Shown here: piece after piece, positions 8,978 through 17,308 of the stretch
How positions within the stretch are numbered: position 1 is the stretch's first letter
How the letters are laid out: every line of letters begins with the position of its first letter
From: Nitrospira sp.
GTDB lineage: Bacteria; Nitrospirota; Nitrospiria; Nitrospirales; Nitrospiraceae
Length of the DNA stretch: 64,000 nucleotides
NCBI GenBank assembly: GCA_036984305.1
Contig: BQWY01000001.1
Span: 3,989,501 to 4,053,500 of the forward strand
Reading direction: 5' to 3'
Program-made: the position numbers and the translations under genes
The notes under the pieces: generated by a model
What the model saw: the letters and a program-made list of their open reading frames with translations, nothing else
What the model was told of the DNA's origin: nothing
Databases searched by the model: none

Positions 8978-10300
8978 ATGGAATCTATGAATCCAGACCC
9001 AGATTCAACGTCCAGACCTCCCTCCCCCGCTGATCGGGAACCGCCGTCCCGCTCGGAGTGGCTTCCGTCGGCCGCGAGGGTTCCATCGCGAGATCGCCGT
9101 CCACGTGGACTGGCGGAGCGAGAAGCGCCGCGCCGAACGTGGCGATGGGGGCTTGTAGCGATCCTTGTGCTGAGCGCGGCGGCGCTCATTTGGTATTGGC
9201 TCGTCCCTTCCGCCGGACCGGTGCCGTACAAGACCAGCATCGTCGATCGCGGACCGATCACTGCCATCGTCACGGCGACGGGGACGCTCAACCCTGTCGT
9301 CACCGTCCAAGTCGGAAGCCAGGTCTCAGGCAAGATCAAGGCGCTCATGGCCGACTACAATTCGGACGTCACGGAGGGACAATTGGTCGCCCAAATCGAT
9401 CCCGCTCCATTCAAGGCCAAGGTAGTACAGGCCCGGGCAGCGCTCAAGACTGCAAAAAGCAATCGTGTCAAAGCGGAAACCGCGCTGGCGCAACGACAAC
9501 TCGAATTGAACCGAGCCACGAAACTCAGGGCCGACCAGTATATTCCGCAAGCGGATTTGGACTTGGCCCGTACGAGTTATCGGGATGCGGCTGCACAGGT
9601 CGATGTGGCAATCGCGCAAATCGAGCAGGCCGAGGCGGCATTAGCATCGGCCGAGCTGGAACTGTCCATGACGAGCATCTACTCGCCGGTTGACGGGGTG
9701 GTGATTTCCCGCGACGTGGAAGTGGGGCAAACCGTCGCCGCGGCGTTTCAGACTCCTCGATTCTTCGTGATCGCCCAGGACCTGACCAAGATGCAGGTGA
9801 ATGCCAGTGTGAGCGAAGCCGACATCGGCGGCATCACCGAAGGCTCCGATGCGGAATTTCTCGTGGATACCTATCCTAACGAGCCCTTTCGCGGCATCGT
9901 GACGCAAGTGCGCAACGCCCCGATCACTGTCCAGAACGTGGTCACCTATGACGTGATCATTCGAGTAGACAACCCCGACCTCACATTAAAGCCCGGGATG
10001 ACGGCCAACGTATCGATCGTGCGTGCCAAGCGAGACGATGTCTTACGAGTACCCAATACCGCCCTCCGCTTTCGGATGCCGAATCAGACCACTGACCTGA
10101 AGACGACCCAAGTCTGGGTCGTCTCGGATTCCGCCATGGCACAACCGGTCGAGATCGTCCCCGGCGTGGCCGATGCCGTGTACACTGAAGTCAGCCGGGG
10201 GGACCTGCAGGAAGGCGACGCCGTCATCATCGGGCTGACAGATGAGGCAGCCCTCGATTCGAAGAGTCTTCCACCGGGTTTCCTGCCTCGCATGCGATGA
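8978..10300 (+). CDS. MacA-like RND/ABC efflux adaptor protein
   Basis: 440 residues from the ATG at 8978; the frame opens at 8900, and another ATG lies at 8987. A long Pro/Arg-rich cytoplasmic start precedes one membrane segment (WGLVAILVLSAAALIWYWLV). Then come the lipoyl half (GTLNPVVTVQVGSQVSGKI), a helical hairpin, the second lipoyl half (TSIYSPVDGVVISRDVEVGQ) and a MacA-type beta-barrel (FVIAQDLTKMQVNASVSEADI). It partners the MacB-like permease that starts 31 bases downstream. No ATPase gene lies between them. Confidence 0.92.
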   Translation: MESMNPDPDSTSRPPSPADREPPSRSEWLPSAARVPSRDRRPRGLAEREAPRRTWRWGLVAILVLSAAALIWYWLVPSAGPVPYKTSIVDRGPITAIVTATGTLNPVVTVQVGSQVSGKIKALMADYNSDVTEGQLVAQIDPAPFKAKVVQARAALKTAKSNRVKAETALAQRQLELNRATKLRADQYIPQADLDLARTSYRDAAAQVDVAIAQIEQAEAALASAELELSMTSIYSPVDGVVISRDVEVGQTVAAAFQTPRFFVIAQDLTKMQVNASVSEADIGGITEGSDAEFLVDTYPNEPFRGIVTQVRNAPITVQNVVTYDVIIRVDNPDLTLKPGMTANVSIVRAKRDDVLRVPNTALRFRMPNQTTDLKTTQVWVVSDSAMAQPVEIVPGVADAVYTEVSRGDLQEGDAVIIGLTDEAALDSKSLPPGFLPRMR

Positions 10301-10331
10301 CTCCCGCCCAACAACCAAGGAGGTCCGCGAC

Positions 10332-11576
10332 ATGATCTCCGGCCTCGGGGCCTGGCTGATGACCGCGCATTTAGCGCTGCGGGTGCTGGGACGCAATCCG
10401 CTGCGGACCGGCCTCACGATGCTCGGCATCGTCATCGGTATCGGGGCGGTAGTGACGATGGTCAGCGTCGGGCAGGGTGCCAGCGCATCCATTCAAACCG
10501 AACTATCCAGCCTCGGCCTCAATGCGTTGATCATCGTGCCGGGAGCGACCAGCGTCGGCGGAGTGCGCTCCGGTCTCGGCGGCGCCTCCACGCTCACGGT
10601 CCAAGACGCCCGCGAAATTGAACTCCGCGTCCCCGGCGTGTCCCTTTTGACCTACGCCACTCGGGGGGTGCTTCAGGTCGTCCATGAAAACAAGAACTGG
10701 AACACGGTCGTGACCGGGGTCACGTCGGCTCTGCCGAACATCCGCGATTGGCCGATTGCACAAGGCACGTTCTTCTCGGATTCGGATGACGCGGTGGCCG
10801 CGAAGGTCGCAGTCCTGGGGAAGACGGTCGTCGACAACCTGTATGAACGCGGCGAAACCGTCTTGGGATCGCACATTCGCATCAAGAACGTGCCGCTCCG
10901 GGTCCTCGGCGTGTTAAAAGCAAAGGGGCAATCCCTCACGGGACAGGACCAGGATGACATCATCTTCATTCCGTTTTCGACGGCGGAGCGCCGTGTCGTG
11001 GGTACCAACATCCTCGGGACCGTCGGCGTGATCTTCATTCGCGCGACACCCGATGCCTCGGCGGGCCGACTGGTCGCCGACATTCGTCAACTGCTCCGTA
11101 CCCGCCACCGCCTGCATCAGTCGGAGGACGACGATTTCACTATTCGGACGATGGAGGATATCGCCAAGATGTCGGCCGGGGCAGGCCGCACCATGATGCT
11201 GTTGCTTCTCAGCGTCGCGTCGATCGCCTTGCTCGTGGGGGGCATCGGGATCATGAATATCCTGCTGGTCTCGGTAACTGAACGGACCCGCGAAATCGGC
11301 ATCCGGATGGCCCTCGGCGCGAAACGAAAAGACATTCTGATGCAATTCTTGGTCGAGGCGATCATCCTAAGTTCGGTCGGTGGCATCATCGGCGTGCTGA
11401 TCGGAATAAGCGGGGCCTGGGCGCTCACTGCACTGGCCGGGTGGCCCGTGACCATTTCGTTCGAGGCGGTCCTCGTCGCGGTGGGCTTTTCTCTCGCAGT
11501 CGGTGTCTTCTTCGGTCTCTATCCAGCCAACCGAGCCTCCCGTCTCAACCCGATCGATGCGCTACGCTACGAATAA
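10332..11576 (+). CDS. MacB-like ABC permease without ATPase domain
   Basis: 414 residues. The start is ATG 10332 with AAGGAGG nine bases upstream; an upstream in-frame ATG at 10242 is inside the previous gene and is rejected. MacB-type layout: first membrane helix at about 20-45 (LTMLGIVIGIGAVVTMVSVG), a large periplasmic domain (about 50-280), then three C-terminal helices with FtsX signatures (TREIGIRMALGAKRKDI). True MacB is about 650 residues with an N-terminal ATPase; this is only the membrane half. The ATPase must come from elsewhere in the genome. Confidence 0.92.
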   Translation: MISGLGAWLMTAHLALRVLGRNPLRTGLTMLGIVIGIGAVVTMVSVGQGASASIQTELSSLGLNALIIVPGATSVGGVRSGLGGASTLTVQDAREIELRVPGVSLLTYATRGVLQVVHENKNWNTVVTGVTSALPNIRDWPIAQGTFFSDSDDAVAAKVAVLGKTVVDNLYERGETVLGSHIRIKNVPLRVLGVLKAKGQSLTGQDQDDIIFIPFSTAERRVVGTNILGTVGVIFIRATPDASAGRLVADIRQLLRTRHRLHQSEDDDFTIRTMEDIAKMSAGAGRTMMLLLLSVASIALLVGGIGIMNILLVSVTERTREIGIRMALGAKRKDILMQFLVEAIILSSVGGIIGVLIGISGAWALTALAGWPVTISFEAVLVAVGFSLAVGVFFGLYPANRASRLNPIDALRYE

Positions 11577-11975
11577 CGGCGTCATAATCGGTGAGCGCGA
11601 GCAGCCATGTCGATGCCGAATCACTCACACCGATTGGACATTGTGTCTTTTTGACTCGCCTCTCCAGTCCACTCTGTCGCAATTCAGTACGGCCGTCAGT
11701 CATCCTCCTCACGGATCCTGTGCCGCATTTCGCCACGGTCGGTGCAGGAACGCTTTACAATTGAGCAGTTCGGTCCGTTTGACAAGTGATCGACTCGATC
11801 CTTGCCTGGCACGCTTGATGCTGGATATTTTGGAAGCAAGGGCCAGGGAATAAGCTCTCAGTGCGGTCGTCTGGCTGGAGGCCTCTTTTCACCGTGCACT
11901 TGCACAGGCATCCTACCTCCTGCGCATGGAAAATAGGTGTCGTCCTGAATTCCTGAGACCCTGAGAAAGGTCGCC
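11577..11975. other. 399-base intergenic region, no gene seen
   Basis: No open frame here has a ribosome site or a recognisable product. Only the GAAAGG just before the cytochrome c start looks functional. Confidence 0.5.
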
Positions 11976-12359
11976 ATGGCGCGAAAGATCCACCGCCTTT
12001 GTTGGTTGTTCGTGCTGTTGCTGCTCGCCTTTGCCACCTTCGTTCCCGTCGCGCTCGAAGCGGGCGCGCAAAAGGCTGCATCGGAAATCATGGCCGGAAA
12101 GGCGATCTATGAGCAGCATTGCGCCAAGTGCCATGGGATCGCGGGGTGGGGAGACGGCCCGATGGCCGAGTCGTTGCGCGTCGCGCCAAGGAATTTCCAT
12201 GACGTCATCACAGATTTGAAGCCCGACGAACACCTACGCATGAGTGTCGCCTACGGGGTCATGACCACTCCCATGCACGCGTGGCGCGGCACCTTGAGCG
12301 ATCAGGAGATCACTGACGTCGTCTCCTACATTCGTCTCCTGTCGAATCGGGTCCGATGA
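11976..12359 (+). CDS. small periplasmic class I cytochrome c
   Basis: 127 residues. The signal peptide runs to about residue 30 (basic start, LFVLLLLAFATFVPVALEAGA). The haem-binding site is CAKCH (about 50-54) and a downstream Met (GVMTTPMHAW) could be the axial ligand. The tail DQEITDVVSYIRLLS is the classic last helix of cytochrome c. It is a mono-haem electron carrier in the periplasm. It lies about 4 kb from the copper oxidase block and could shuttle electrons for it, but nothing in the sequence proves that. GAAAGG lies upstream of the ATG. Confidence 0.93.
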   Translation: MARKIHRLCWLFVLLLLAFATFVPVALEAGAQKAASEIMAGKAIYEQHCAKCHGIAGWGDGPMAESLRVAPRNFHDVITDLKPDEHLRMSVAYGVMTTPMHAWRGTLSDQEITDVVSYIRLLSNRVR

Positions 12360-12480
12360 CGGAGTCATTGGAAACATGCCGGGTCGGGAAGCACGAGAAA
12401 ATCAGACGAACGGGTTGATTCCGTTCGCGTAGACCATCGGAGGTGGGGACGGCTCAGAGAGTTGGCGAGGGAGGGGAACC

Positions 12481-12711
12481 ATGACTCTGCATAAACTTCT
12501 GGAAGGGGCAACAGAGCGGCTTACCGAGGCTGCCACTCGCATCGAGCGAATTCAAGACGGTCCGCTCGATGCCGAACGAACGAAACTGTGGCTTGAGGCG
12601 CTCACGCAGTATGTCACCGCTCTCGGTGAAATCCAGACTATCAACAATGAGTCGGTCCATGAGAAGCTGCACGAGTTGGCTGGGCGAGCGGGGCTGAAGC
12701 GCTTCCCGTGA
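12481..12711 (+). CDS. small helical hypothetical protein (76 aa)
   Basis: 76 residues with a strong ribosome site (GAGGGAGGGG just before ATG). The protein is soluble, charged and fully helical in character, with heptad-like spacing (LLEGATERLTEAATRIERI; LWLEALTQYVTALGEIQTI), so it may be a short coiled-coil or helical hairpin. No family is recognised. It lies alone between a cytochrome c and a converging universal stress protein. In size and helix pattern it loosely recalls the small proteins at 42773-42970 and 50946-51260, but direct similarity is weak. Confidence 0.75.
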   Translation: MTLHKLLEGATERLTEAATRIERIQDGPLDAERTKLWLEALTQYVTALGEIQTINNESVHEKLHELAGRAGLKRFP

Positions 12712-12744
12712 GGACCATTGGTCTCCGCCAAGCCCACCGAGCGC

Positions 12745-13641
12745 TTATCGCGCGAGGGGACGTTTCACCACCAAAACGGGACAGCCGGACCGCTGCGCGA
12801 CCGTCGAGGAAACGCTGCCCAATACATCCGCCAGCCGACCCGTCAAACCGCGCGACCCCATGACCAAGAGATCGCAACGCCTGCGCCTTGCTTCTCGAGA
12901 CAGGACCTCGGCCGGCGTTCCGACCAGCACTCTGGCTGCGACCGCCGCACGAGATTTCTTCAGCACCGCCTGCGTATGTGTGAGTGCCAGGTGACCGGCA
13001 TCCCGACGGAGGCGTCTCAACTGCTCCCGCACTGAGGCGGGACTTTGCCCGGTCTCGGTACGGTAGAGTTCCATTTCGCGCTTGTCGACAGCTCGGACCA
13101 CCGAAACCAATTCGATGTGCTTGATACGGGGGAACGCCGCCACCACCTCGGCCGCACGCTTGGCACCACGCGAACCGTCGGTCGCGAGTAAGACATGCAT
13201 CGGAGTGTGTGGCCTCGCGCTGGCGGGAATCAGCAACATCGAACAGGGCGCATAGCTGAGCAGCCGTTGGGAGACGCTGCCCAGCACCACCCCCCGCGCC
13301 GCCTGCAGCCCACGCGTTCCCGTCACCACAATGTCCGGTTGCTGCTCCCGGATAAGACACAACAGCTCATAAATCGGCGAACCTTGCCGCAACGAGCACT
13401 TGATCTCTCCATATCGCTTCCGTAACGCGACGGTCGCCCGCTCCAATACCGCCTGCGCCTCATTGGCCCGACGCCGTTCGACCCGTGACCGAGGTTCCCC
13501 CGGCAGCGTGTCCAACACGTCGAAGGGCTCGATGACATGGGCCAGGGTCAACCGCGTGTCAGGGGCATGAGGGAACTCCCGCATCCACTTGATGACCGCA
13601 GCGGCATAGGAAGATTCGTCGATCGCGACGAGAATATGCAT
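12745..13641 (-). CDS. tandem universal stress protein (two UspA domains)
   Basis: 298 residues from the ATG at 13641, with GAAAGGA upstream. Two UspA folds: domain 1 (about 1-140) begins MHILVAIDESSYAAAVIKW and has the ATP-binding motif GTRGLQ-x8-GSVSQ. Domain 2 (about 150-295) begins MHVLLATDGSRGAKRAAEVV and has GSRGLTG-x6-GSVSS. Both keep the G-x2-G-x9-G(S) nucleotide signature. Such proteins act in stress survival, often under respiratory or redox stress. It is followed upstream on the same strand by the phosphoribosyltransferase-like gene. Confidence 0.93.
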   Translation of the reverse strand: MHILVAIDESSYAAAVIKWMREFPHAPDTRLTLAHVIEPFDVLDTLPGEPRSRVERRRANEAQAVLERATVALRKRYGEIKCSLRQGSPIYELLCLIREQQPDIVVTGTRGLQAARGVVLGSVSQRLLSYAPCSMLLIPASARPHTPMHVLLATDGSRGAKRAAEVVAAFPRIKHIELVSVVRAVDKREMELYRTETGQSPASVREQLRRLRRDAGHLALTHTQAVLKKSRAAVAARVLVGTPAEVLSREARRRRCDLLVMGSRGLTGRLADVLGSVSSTVAQRSGCPVLVVKRPLAR

Positions 13642-13706
13642 GACGTTCCTTTCGTGATTGGCTCGGTCCATGGCTTGGCGCCCAGCTCCCTGGATCGCGA
13701 CACGGA

Positions 13707-14399
13707 CTATCCACGCGGGGGTCCGGCTGGCTTCTCCTTCAGCGCGTGCTTCACCTCGTCGAGGCAGCGCAGAACCTCTTCATCCGTCACTTGAGTGAAA
13801 TTGTCATAAAATTGTCCAATGCCGTAGAACGTGTCTGGTGTCTGCAGGAGGACCATCTCGTCCACCTTCCCCTGCAGTTCGTCTCGTTCTCGTTGCGGAG
13901 CGACCGGAACCGCCGCCACGAGGTGCGCGACCCGTCGATCCCGCAAGGCAGCCAGTGAGGCATAAAACGTGGCGCCCGTGGCAATACCATCGTCCACGAG
14001 AACGACCGTCCAGCCTTCCAGCGAGGGCAACCCGCGTCCCTGGCGATACCGCTCCACCCGTCGCTGGATTTCCTGTTGTTGCCGTGTGATCTCGTCCTCA
14101 AGCTCGCCGGGAGAGATGCCGTACGCCTCGAGAATCTCCTGATTGAGATGACGATACCCGGTTTCCGCCAATGCCCCCATGGCCAACTCCGGGTTGCCCG
14201 GCGTGCCCAGTTTGCGCGTGACGAGCACGTCTAGCGGCGCGCGCAACACGAGAGCGATCTCGCAACCCACGACGACCCCGCCTCGCGGGAGCCCCAGCAC
14301 GATGGTTCGAGGGACGTTCCGAAATCGTTCCAGCCCGCGGGCGAGTTGACGGCCGGCGTCCCGACGATCCTCGAACGTGAACTCACGGCTCCACTTCAT
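13707..14399 (-). CDS. phosphoribosyltransferase-domain protein
   Basis: 230 residues from the ATG at 14399, preceded by GGGGAG at six bases; earlier in-frame starts exist up to 14558. The PRPP-binding loop is VVLVDDGIATGAT (about 125-137), and an early PRGGVVVG stretch matches the family. Proteins of this type (often annotated as putative phosphoribosyltransferase) commonly accompany Usp, dienelactone-hydrolase and stress genes. Here the Usp gene lies 65 bases downstream on the same strand. The true substrate is unknown; it is unlikely to be a classic purine or pyrimidine salvage enzyme. Confidence 0.88.
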   Translation of the reverse strand: MKWSREFTFEDRRDAGRQLARGLERFRNVPRTIVLGLPRGGVVVGCEIALVLRAPLDVLVTRKLGTPGNPELAMGALAETGYRHLNQEILEAYGISPGELEDEITRQQQEIQRRVERYRQGRGLPSLEGWTVVLVDDGIATGATFYASLAALRDRRVAHLVAAVPVAPQRERDELQGKVDEMVLLQTPDTFYGIGQFYDNFTQVTDEEVLRCLDEVKHALKEKPAGPPRG

Positions 14400-14678
14400 G
14401 CAACTCCCCATGCCTCTGATGTATCGGCTCGGTATTGACCCGTTCACGCGCCGGATCGCTTCCCGCACGGCCTGACGCTCCCGAATCCAGGCCTCCCCAA
14501 TCCTGTAAGCAAGAGCAGCACCATTCTGCTGGGTGAACCGGACTATCCCAAGGGGCACAACCTATTGATTCCAATTCCATATCTTGCCCAATGAATGGGT
14601 CGGACTAGAAAATTAACCACAATCAGAGTGACTGCCCTGTAGCAAATTGTCCCGGAGAGCGATACGTGACGGAACCGA

Positions 14679-15155
14679 TCAGGAGCGCGCCAGTGAAACG
14701 GCCGCATAGGCAACGGCCACAGCCAACAGAAGCGTGCTCCGAGCAAGGAGTGGGGACCAGCGGACAAGACGGACTTCCGCCATGGTTCGCTCCGGCAGGG
14801 GCTTGCGAGCGATCTGGGAGACGCGCGGACCGACGATCAGATCATGCCCCACGGAAAGTACCATGAGGATCAGAACCAGACCGAGTTTGAGTTGAAGCAC
14901 CACTGGCCAGGCCAGAGGATCGGAGAGGTTGATTCCTCGAAAGACCGCAAGGAGTGGCCCGGTCGAAAGTAGGATGGCCATGGAGATCCAGGCGATCATT
15001 CGAAATCGGCGCGCGAGCGGAGCAAAGAGCAGTCCCCGATGCGAGGCTACCGCAGGCTGCTTGAGCACCGGGACGACGACCAGGGACAAGAACATCATTC
15101 CGCCGATCCAACTCATCGAAGCCAGAAGATGCACCCAGGTGAGCAATGCAATCAT
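14679..15155 (-). CDS. CopD-like four-helix membrane protein
   Basis: 158 residues with four hydrophobic segments (about 5-25, 50-72, 85-105, 135-155). The start MIALLTWVHLLASMSWIGGM has the His-Leu and WIGG pattern of the CopD/DUF2269-like fold, where the His may bind haem or copper. Its stop is 279 bases upstream of the phosphoribosyltransferase start, a gap with no gene. It is probably an inner-membrane haem/copper-associated protein. The exact role is unknown. Confidence 0.75.
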   Translation of the reverse strand: MIALLTWVHLLASMSWIGGMMFLSLVVVPVLKQPAVASHRGLLFAPLARRFRMIAWISMAILLSTGPLLAVFRGINLSDPLAWPVVLQLKLGLVLILMVLSVGHDLIVGPRVSQIARKPLPERTMAEVRLVRWSPLLARSTLLLAVAVAYAAVSLARS

Positions 15156-15270
15156 GCCCGGACTCGGCAGAAGCGACCGAGCATCGGTGCCTTCCTGAAC
15201 AGGCCATCCAAGGCGGGGCTCGCGTTGACTTCACCTCTTGGGACGGACAGCCGAAGGAGTGGTGGTGCCA

Positions 15271-16032
15271 TCACGGTCCCTCTTGACGGGCACCGGGGCT
15301 CACCCAACTGTTCTTCATGAACACCGCGGGACCGAAATAGGCAAAGGCATCCTTCATATTCGAGAAGAGCCGATTGATCGGGCCGATCGCTTGATCCGTC
15401 ACATATTGGAGCGCCAGCACGATCCGCTCTTCTCCATCCCACAACGGCGTGACTCCATGCCAGAGCCGATCTCCGTTGAACAGCACGACATTGCCCGGAG
15501 ACAGTGGAATGCGGATCTCGCGAATCTCCTGACCGGTGTGATCCGTGCACACGCGCGCCACCAAGCGACAATGGACCGACTGCTCGACCAGCCCGACGAA
15601 GACCGAATAACGACGTCCTCGATAATAGGACCGGTCGTAGTGAAACCCGATGTGGTCGCCGGGGCGTGTGTAATAGTACAGCGCGCAGGCGTGTGGGTCA
15701 TCTTCCGGACAGAGCAGCAGATCCGATTCGACAATGCGGCTCAGAAACCACCGGAGTGCGGGCGACCGATACAGCGACATGATCACCGGCGCCCGTCCCC
15801 GGAGCGTGTAGTATCCGACACTGCCCCCCTTCTTGTACCCGGGGATGCGGCTGCGGTGCAGAGCAGACTCGACCTGACGGGCCTCCGTCACAAGTTCCCC
15901 AACAAGCGAAGCCGGCAGCATCTGCTCCAATGTGACGAACTCGTTCTGCAGCCAATACTGGCTGTGCACGATTCTGAGATCCAACTCTTGCCGCAGACGC
16001 TCCAACTGCGGTTCGAGATCGACCTCCTTCAC
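15271..16032 (-). CDS. 2-oxoglutarate/Fe(II)-dependent dioxygenase
   Basis: 253 residues from GTG 16032, which has AGGGGAG six bases upstream; a GTG at 16071 would add 13 residues. The iron site is visible: HYD in GFHYDRSYYRG gives the HxD pair, and the distal His is in GDRLWHGVTPL. The 2-oxoglutarate-binding Arg is in EERIVLALQYV. This is the prolyl-4-hydroxylase/PHM7-like jelly-roll family. The substrate is unknown. It is a single gene between the CopD-like gene and the cupredoxin gene on the same strand, with gaps of about 115 and 130 bases. Confidence 0.87.
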   Translation of the reverse strand: MKEVDLEPQLERLRQELDLRIVHSQYWLQNEFVTLEQMLPASLVGELVTEARQVESALHRSRIPGYKKGGSVGYYTLRGRAPVIMSLYRSPALRWFLSRIVESDLLLCPEDDPHACALYYYTRPGDHIGFHYDRSYYRGRRYSVFVGLVEQSVHCRLVARVCTDHTGQEIREIRIPLSPGNVVLFNGDRLWHGVTPLWDGEERIVLALQYVTDQAIGPINRLFSNMKDAFAYFGPAVFMKNSWVSPGARQEGP

Positions 16033-16164
16033 ATGCCACTCCCCTGCGCGACGCTTCTGATTTCTGACCACACTCGCGCGCCGGGACCCAGAACGAGGCC
16101 CGACGTCAATCTGTGCCGTGGTCAGGCCACGGGCGTGATCATCTGGATCCTGGCACGCTCGCGC

Positions 16165-17100
16165 TCAGTGGTGTTGCTTCTTTAGCAACGGGTCGATTTC
16201 CTTTTGCTGGTCCGGCGTCACTTCGAATCGACTGTACGGATGATCCAGAACCTCATTGGCATACAGCCGTCCGGTGGGAGCCTCCACCACGATATTCTGC
16301 TCCGTCGTCTCCTTCGGACTGATGGTCACCGTGTGCTCGATCTTCGTCCGCACATAGGGATGCCAGACCACCAGCTTGTAGGTGCCCGGCGGCACGTTGG
16401 TCATGGTAAAGCGCCCCTGTTCGTCGGTTTTCGCGAAGTAGGGATTGCGAACGGCGACGCCCCAACTCTCCATATACGCATGAAAGCCACACTGCATCAC
16501 GAACACGTGCCGTCCTCGGCTGAGATTCACCAACTGCTTCATCGGCGCCCCGGCCATATGCTTGTGGTACAGGGCCGCGTCGCTGCGATCCTTGAAATTG
16601 CGCGGGTGTTGGGGATTCATCGGCAGGGGGACGTTGAACAAGACGCGCGGACCCAGATGCGACGTTTCGTACGCCTGTATGTCGTGCATGACCGGATCCA
16701 TGTTGACCACGGTCACGGTCTGATCGTCGCGCACGACCGTCGTGAAGGGGACGAACAGACAATCCTTCGCCTCGATTTGCGGCACGCCGCCTCCCTCGAA
16801 CGGCTTCCCCTTCTCGACGTCCTCGAGATAGACGACGACATCCCGGAATTCGCCGCCCGGCCCAACCTGGAACGGTTGGAGAATCCGCCAGCCTTGCCCA
16901 TCCGAGATGCGCCCGCAGTAATACGGGTCCGGCAACGTCGTCAGGTTGTATCCTTTTGGTTTGGGCACCGTTCCGTTCAGGGTGACCGCTCCGGTGAGCG
17001 TTCCTCCATCGGCCACCGTGATTTCCTCATAGGCCTGCGCGGGACCGCTCGCACGAGCGGCCAACACGGCGACCACCATCATGTACATCAGATGTTTCAC
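16165..17100 (-). CDS. exported cupredoxin protein with carboxypeptidase-regulatory-like domain
   Basis: 311 residues from GTG 17100, preceded by GGAGGGAGG. The signal peptide ends PAQA before YEEIT. An amicyanin-style copper site is suggested by His in NMDPVMHDIQAYE (about 149) and the loop CGFHAYM (C-x2-H-x2-M, about 219-225). A carnitine-transthyretin-like repeat follows (GRFTMTNVPPGTYKLVVWHP). The protein is periplasmic. It lies 208 bases downstream of the giant multicopper oxidase on the same strand, separated by a strong hairpin. It is a good candidate for the redox partner or copper donor of that oxidase. Confidence 0.85.
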   Translation of the reverse strand: MKHLMYMMVVAVLAARASGPAQAYEEITVADGGTLTGAVTLNGTVPKPKGYNLTTLPDPYYCGRISDGQGWRILQPFQVGPGGEFRDVVVYLEDVEKGKPFEGGGVPQIEAKDCLFVPFTTVVRDDQTVTVVNMDPVMHDIQAYETSHLGPRVLFNVPLPMNPQHPRNFKDRSDAALYHKHMAGAPMKQLVNLSRGRHVFVMQCGFHAYMESWGVAVRNPYFAKTDEQGRFTMTNVPPGTYKLVVWHPYVRTKIEHTVTISPKETTEQNIVVEAPTGRLYANEVLDHPYSRFEVTPDQQKEIDPLLKKQHH

Positions 17101-17216
17101 TCCGGCCTCCCTCCTGAAGAACTGGTTGAGTGTATGAGTGACGTGTAAAAGTAAGGTTACCTCCCCGACCGTTCCTTCCTCAACCCCACCGCACCGGCGC
17201 TTCAGGCTGGAACACG

Positions 17217-17251
17217 AAGGGGAGCCACATGTGGACCACGCGGCTCCCCTT
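17217..17251. terminator. strong hairpin between oxidase and cupredoxin genes
   Basis: Perfect 10-bp arms (AAGGGGAGCC and GGCTCCCCTT) enclose a 15-base loop that can itself pair in part (GTGG with CCAC). No U-tract follows on either strand. It may therefore act as an mRNA stabiliser or partial terminator that sets the ratio of oxidase to cupredoxin, rather than as a full intrinsic terminator. Confidence 0.55.
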
Positions 17252-17308
17252 TGCAGTGCTGCTCGCGGAGGACCGAACGGGCGTTCGATCCTCACGCCAG
17301 ATCGACCA

